Positions 61,905 to 64,000 of a stretch of DNA of 64,000 bases are shown piece after piece. A program made the position numbers and the translations under genes. The first letter of the stretch is position 1. Each line of letters starts with the position of its first letter. Origin of the DNA: Caballeronia catudaia (GTDB taxonomy: Bacteria; Pseudomonadota; Gammaproteobacteria; Burkholderiales; Burkholderiaceae); assembly GCF_001544755.2 (NCBI RefSeq), contig NZ_FCOF02000008.1, positions 1 through 64,000 of the forward strand, written 5' to 3'. The notes under the pieces were generated by a model. The model was given only the letters and a program-made list of their open reading frames with translations. It did not search any database and had not been told where the DNA came from.

Positions 61905-62276
61905 ATGAATCGCGGATCGATCATCCTGTGCGCGGCGGCGCTCGCCGTCAGCGCGCACGCACGCGCCGACGATGCCGTGTGCGGCACGCTCGAAAGCGCC
62001 ACGAACGGGCAGGACGGCATGTTCGCGCTGCGCGAGGGGGAAAGCGTGAATTTCTGGCGCGGCGGCGTCGTGAGACACGGCGCGCTGCATGTGTACAAGG
62101 ACGGCGAGGTGTATCGCGTGTACTGGCAGCCGGAAGGCAGCAGCGACGTCTACGTGCTCGCGAACGAAGGCACGAAGAGCGTGCGGCTCATCCTGACGCC
62201 GACGCGCGGAACGAAAGTAGACGTAGGGCCGGGCAGCCTGCCGAAGCAGAACGTGCTGTCCTGCCCCGACCTTTAG
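61905..62276 (+). CDS. Exported hypothetical protein (123 aa)
   Basis: A signal peptide (MNRGSIILCAAALAVSAHARA) precedes a 100-residue mature domain with two cysteines (AVCGTLES near the start, VLSCPDL at the end) that could form a disulfide. Beta-rich alternation (GEVYRVYWQPEGSSDVYVLANEG) suggests a small periplasmic barrel. GGGAGGG stands before this Met; the upstream Met 11 codons earlier lies before that site. It ends three bases from the convergent aminotransferase stop. Not recognised. Confidence 0.65.
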   Translation: MNRGSIILCAAALAVSAHARADDAVCGTLESATNGQDGMFALREGESVNFWRGGVVRHGALHVYKDGEVYRVYWQPEGSSDVYVLANEGTKSVRLILTPTRGTKVDVGPGSLPKQNVLSCPDL

Positions 62277-62279
62277 CGC

Positions 62280-63479
62280 TTACTTTGCTGCGAGCACCTT
62301 GCCGATCGCATCGGCGACGACCTGCACGTTGCGCTCGTTCAGGCCCGCGACGCACATGCGGCCCGAGCGCAGGATATACACGCCGAATTCCTCTTTCAGC
62401 CGGTCCGCCTGTTCCGCGACGAGGCCCGTGTAAGTGAACATGCCGCGCTGCTTCACGTAGCGCGTGAGCATTTCGCCCTTCACGTGGTCCTTCAGGCCGT
62501 CGTGGATCGCCTGACGCATGCGCGCGATGCGCTGGCACATCGACGCGAGTTCGGCCTGCCACGACTGCTTCAGCTCCGGCGTGTTCAGAACATGCGTGAC
62601 GATCTTCGCGCCGTGCGTCGGCGGATTGCTGTAGTTCGCGCGCACCGCGCTCGTCAACTGGCCCAGCACGCGATCGGCTTCGGCTGCGTCGTCGCAGATC
62701 ACATGCAGGCCGCCGCAGCGCTCGCCGTACAGCGAGAAATTCTTCGAGAACGAATTGGCGATGAACGCCGGCACGCCACGGCGCGCGAGCTCGCGCACGG
62801 CGAACGCGTCATCGTCGAGACCGGCGCCGAAGCCCTGATACGCCATATCGACGAAGGGCAGCAGATCGCGCTTTTGCAGCACGTCGATGAGCTTGAGCCA
62901 CTGCGCGGAATCCAGATCGACGCCCGTCGGGTTATGACAGCACGCGTGCAGCAGAACGACGCTCTTGGCGGGCAGCTTGTCGATGCCTTCGAGCATCGCG
63001 TCGAAACGAAGGCCGCCGGTGGCTTCGTCGTAGTACGGATACGTGTTCACCTCGAAGCCCGCGCGCTCGAAGATGAAACGATGGTTTTCCCACGTCGGAT
63101 CGCTCACCCACACTTTCGATTGCGGAAAGTAGCGCTTGATGAAATCGGCGCCCACTTTCAGCGCGCCCGATCCACCGAGCGTCTGCACGGTCGCGATGCG
63201 GCCGTCCGCGCGCGCGGGGCTGTCGTTGCCGAACACGAGCTGCTGCACGGCATCGCGATAGTGCGCGAAACCGGCCATCGGCAGATAAGGCTTCGGGCCG
63301 AGATCTTTCAGGATCGACAGCTCCGCTTCGCGCACCGCCTGCATCACGGGCAGACGGCCTTCGTCGTCGAAGTAGATGCCGATGCTCAGATTGACCTTGT
63401 TCGTGCGCGGGTCCTTCTGGAAGTTTTCGTTCAGCGAGAGGATCGGGTCGCCGGGGTAGGCATCGATATGTTCGAACAT
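62280..63479 (-). CDS. Aromatic/aspartate aminotransferase (TyrB/AspC family)
   Basis: A 399-residue class I PLP aminotransferase. The PLP lysine lies in NSFSKNFSLYGERCG; VVLLHACCHNPTGVDL and FVDMAYQGFGAG are the family motifs, and the closing RMCVAGLNERNV holds the substrate-binding arginine. It transaminates aspartate and/or aromatic amino acids with 2-oxoglutarate. Only 23 bases separate it from an amino-acid permease on the same strand, suggesting uptake plus transamination of the same amino acids. Confidence 0.93.
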   Translation of the reverse strand: MFEHIDAYPGDPILSLNENFQKDPRTNKVNLSIGIYFDDEGRLPVMQAVREAELSILKDLGPKPYLPMAGFAHYRDAVQQLVFGNDSPARADGRIATVQTLGGSGALKVGADFIKRYFPQSKVWVSDPTWENHRFIFERAGFEVNTYPYYDEATGGLRFDAMLEGIDKLPAKSVVLLHACCHNPTGVDLDSAQWLKLIDVLQKRDLLPFVDMAYQGFGAGLDDDAFAVRELARRGVPAFIANSFSKNFSLYGERCGGLHVICDDAAEADRVLGQLTSAVRANYSNPPTHGAKIVTHVLNTPELKQSWQAELASMCQRIARMRQAIHDGLKDHVKGEMLTRYVKQRGMFTYTGLVAEQADRLKEEFGVYILRSGRMCVAGLNERNVQVVADAIGKVLAAK

Positions 63480-63502
63480 GGTGTGGGTGTCAGGACGAGA
63501 GA

Positions 63503-64000
63503 TCAGCGAGATTCGAGGCGGCTCGCGCGCTGCGCGTCACCGCCCCTTTTTTTGAGATAGTAGCCGATTACGAGAACGGCCAGCCAAACCGGAATCAGAT
63601 ACACGGACAGGCGCAGGTCCGGCGTTTCGAACATCACCCAGACGATGCCCGCGAGAAACGCCAGCACGACATAGTTCGTGAGCGGATAACCGAAGCTGCG
63701 GAACGACGTCGCTTCGTTGCGAGCGCGTTTTTGCCGCCGGAACTTGAGGTGGATGATGCTGATCATCGCCCAGTTGATGAGAAGCGCCGAGACCGCAAGC
63801 CCCATCAGCAGGCCGAACGCGCGTCCCGGCATCACGTAGTTGATGACGACGCACGCGCCCGTGACGAGCGCCGACACGCCCAGCGCCGTCAACGGAATGC
63901 CGCGATTGCTCACGCGGGCGAACACGCGCGGCGCGTTGCCTTGCTGCGCCAGACCGAAGAGCATGCGGCTGTTCGCATAGACGCCGCTGTTGTACACCGA
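63503..64000 (-). CDS. Amino-acid permease, C-terminal part (partial)
   Basis: The frame is open to the window edge, so the 5' part is missing. The visible 165 residues begin in the conserved SVYNSGVYANSRMLFGLAQQG segment of APC-family AroP/PheP/LysP-type permeases and include four or five hydrophobic helices, ending in a basic cytoplasmic tail (LKKRGGDAQRASRLESR). With the aromatic/aspartate aminotransferase next to it, an aromatic amino-acid permease (AroP-like) is plausible but unproven. Confidence 0.88.
   Translation of the reverse strand, partial: SVYNSGVYANSRMLFGLAQQGNAPRVFARVSNRGIPLTALGVSALVTGACVVINYVMPGRAFGLLMGLAVSALLINWAMISIIHLKFRRQKRARNEATSFRSFGYPLTNYVVLAFLAGIVWVMFETPDLRLSVYLIPVWLAVLVIGYYLKKRGGDAQRASRLESR

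Noticed and set aside
1..64000. tRNA, rRNA, transposase, integrase or phage genes
   Set aside because: None could be recognised in any gap or frame, so no mobile element boundary is claimed.

Overview
The window is chromosomal-type DNA from a high-GC betaproteobacterium of the Burkholderiaceae, most like Caballeronia or Paraburkholderia. That placement is an inference from codon use and gene families: a DUF2934 protein, an MXKDX-repeat protein, CoA-dependent aromatic catabolism, MHS permeases and many LysR/GntR/MarR regulators. No rRNA, tRNA, transposase, phage gene or CRISPR array was seen. The region reads as an accessory-rich mix of stress defence and catabolic operons, many bounded by divergent promoters.

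Region 1 (1-10.5 kb): the end of a Gly-rich protein, small hypotheticals, an alpha/beta hydrolase, an LrgAB-type membrane pair, a hybrid sensor kinase with two receivers, a manganese catalase followed by a phasin-like protein, an iron-permease family protein, a ClC chloride transporter and a MarR regulator. Region 2 (10.6-13.9 kb): an ECF sigma factor and NrsF-type anti-sigma face a cytochrome b / Tat-exported molybdopterin oxidoreductase / Met-rich MXKDX protein operon. Both directions carry GTAACC-N16-CGAA promoters. This matches the hypochlorite and methionine-sulfoxide defence layout known from Azospira. Region 3 (13.9-21.5 kb): an M4 protease with an emfourin-type inhibitor that carries a lipoprotein signal and a second internal start; a PHB-depolymerase-family esterase; and a hydroxyproline-type cluster (AcnX dehydratase broken by one missing base, DapA-family lyase or deaminase, GntR regulator).

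Region 4 (21.5-31.8 kb): a compact operon for CoA-dependent aerobic 2-aminobenzoate (or salicylate) degradation. It encodes a bifunctional aryl-CoA monooxygenase/reductase, SDR, MarR regulator, enoyl-CoA hydratase, acyl-CoA dehydrogenase, thioesterase, RidA-family protein, aryl-CoA ligase and a solute-binding protein. A dead GntR fragment lies upstream. Region 5 (31.8-39.8 kb): a HipBA module with three evenly spaced operators, a decayed MHS permease, a DJ-1/PfpI protein divergent from a MocR regulator, and a second hybrid sensor kinase.

Region 6 (39.7-52.6 kb): a CoA-transferase / LysR / enoyl-CoA hydratase / SDR / MHS permease / thiolase cluster for a beta-oxidation-like pathway, with an 87-bp symmetric DNA element at its divergent promoter; then a DeoR-controlled operon (KdgT-type permease, four-carbon sugar-acid kinase, PdxA2) likely for D-threonate or erythronate, followed by another CoA-transferase. 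Region 7 (52.6-64 kb): a second, distinct HipBA module with its own operator array, a MerR/TipAS regulator with duplicated ligand domain, alanine racemase, MntP under a yybP-ykoY-type riboswitch, a SnoaL-like protein, a membrane PQQ glucose dehydrogenase with an Ala-rich insert, small hypotheticals, an aromatic/aspartate aminotransferase and the end of an amino-acid permease.
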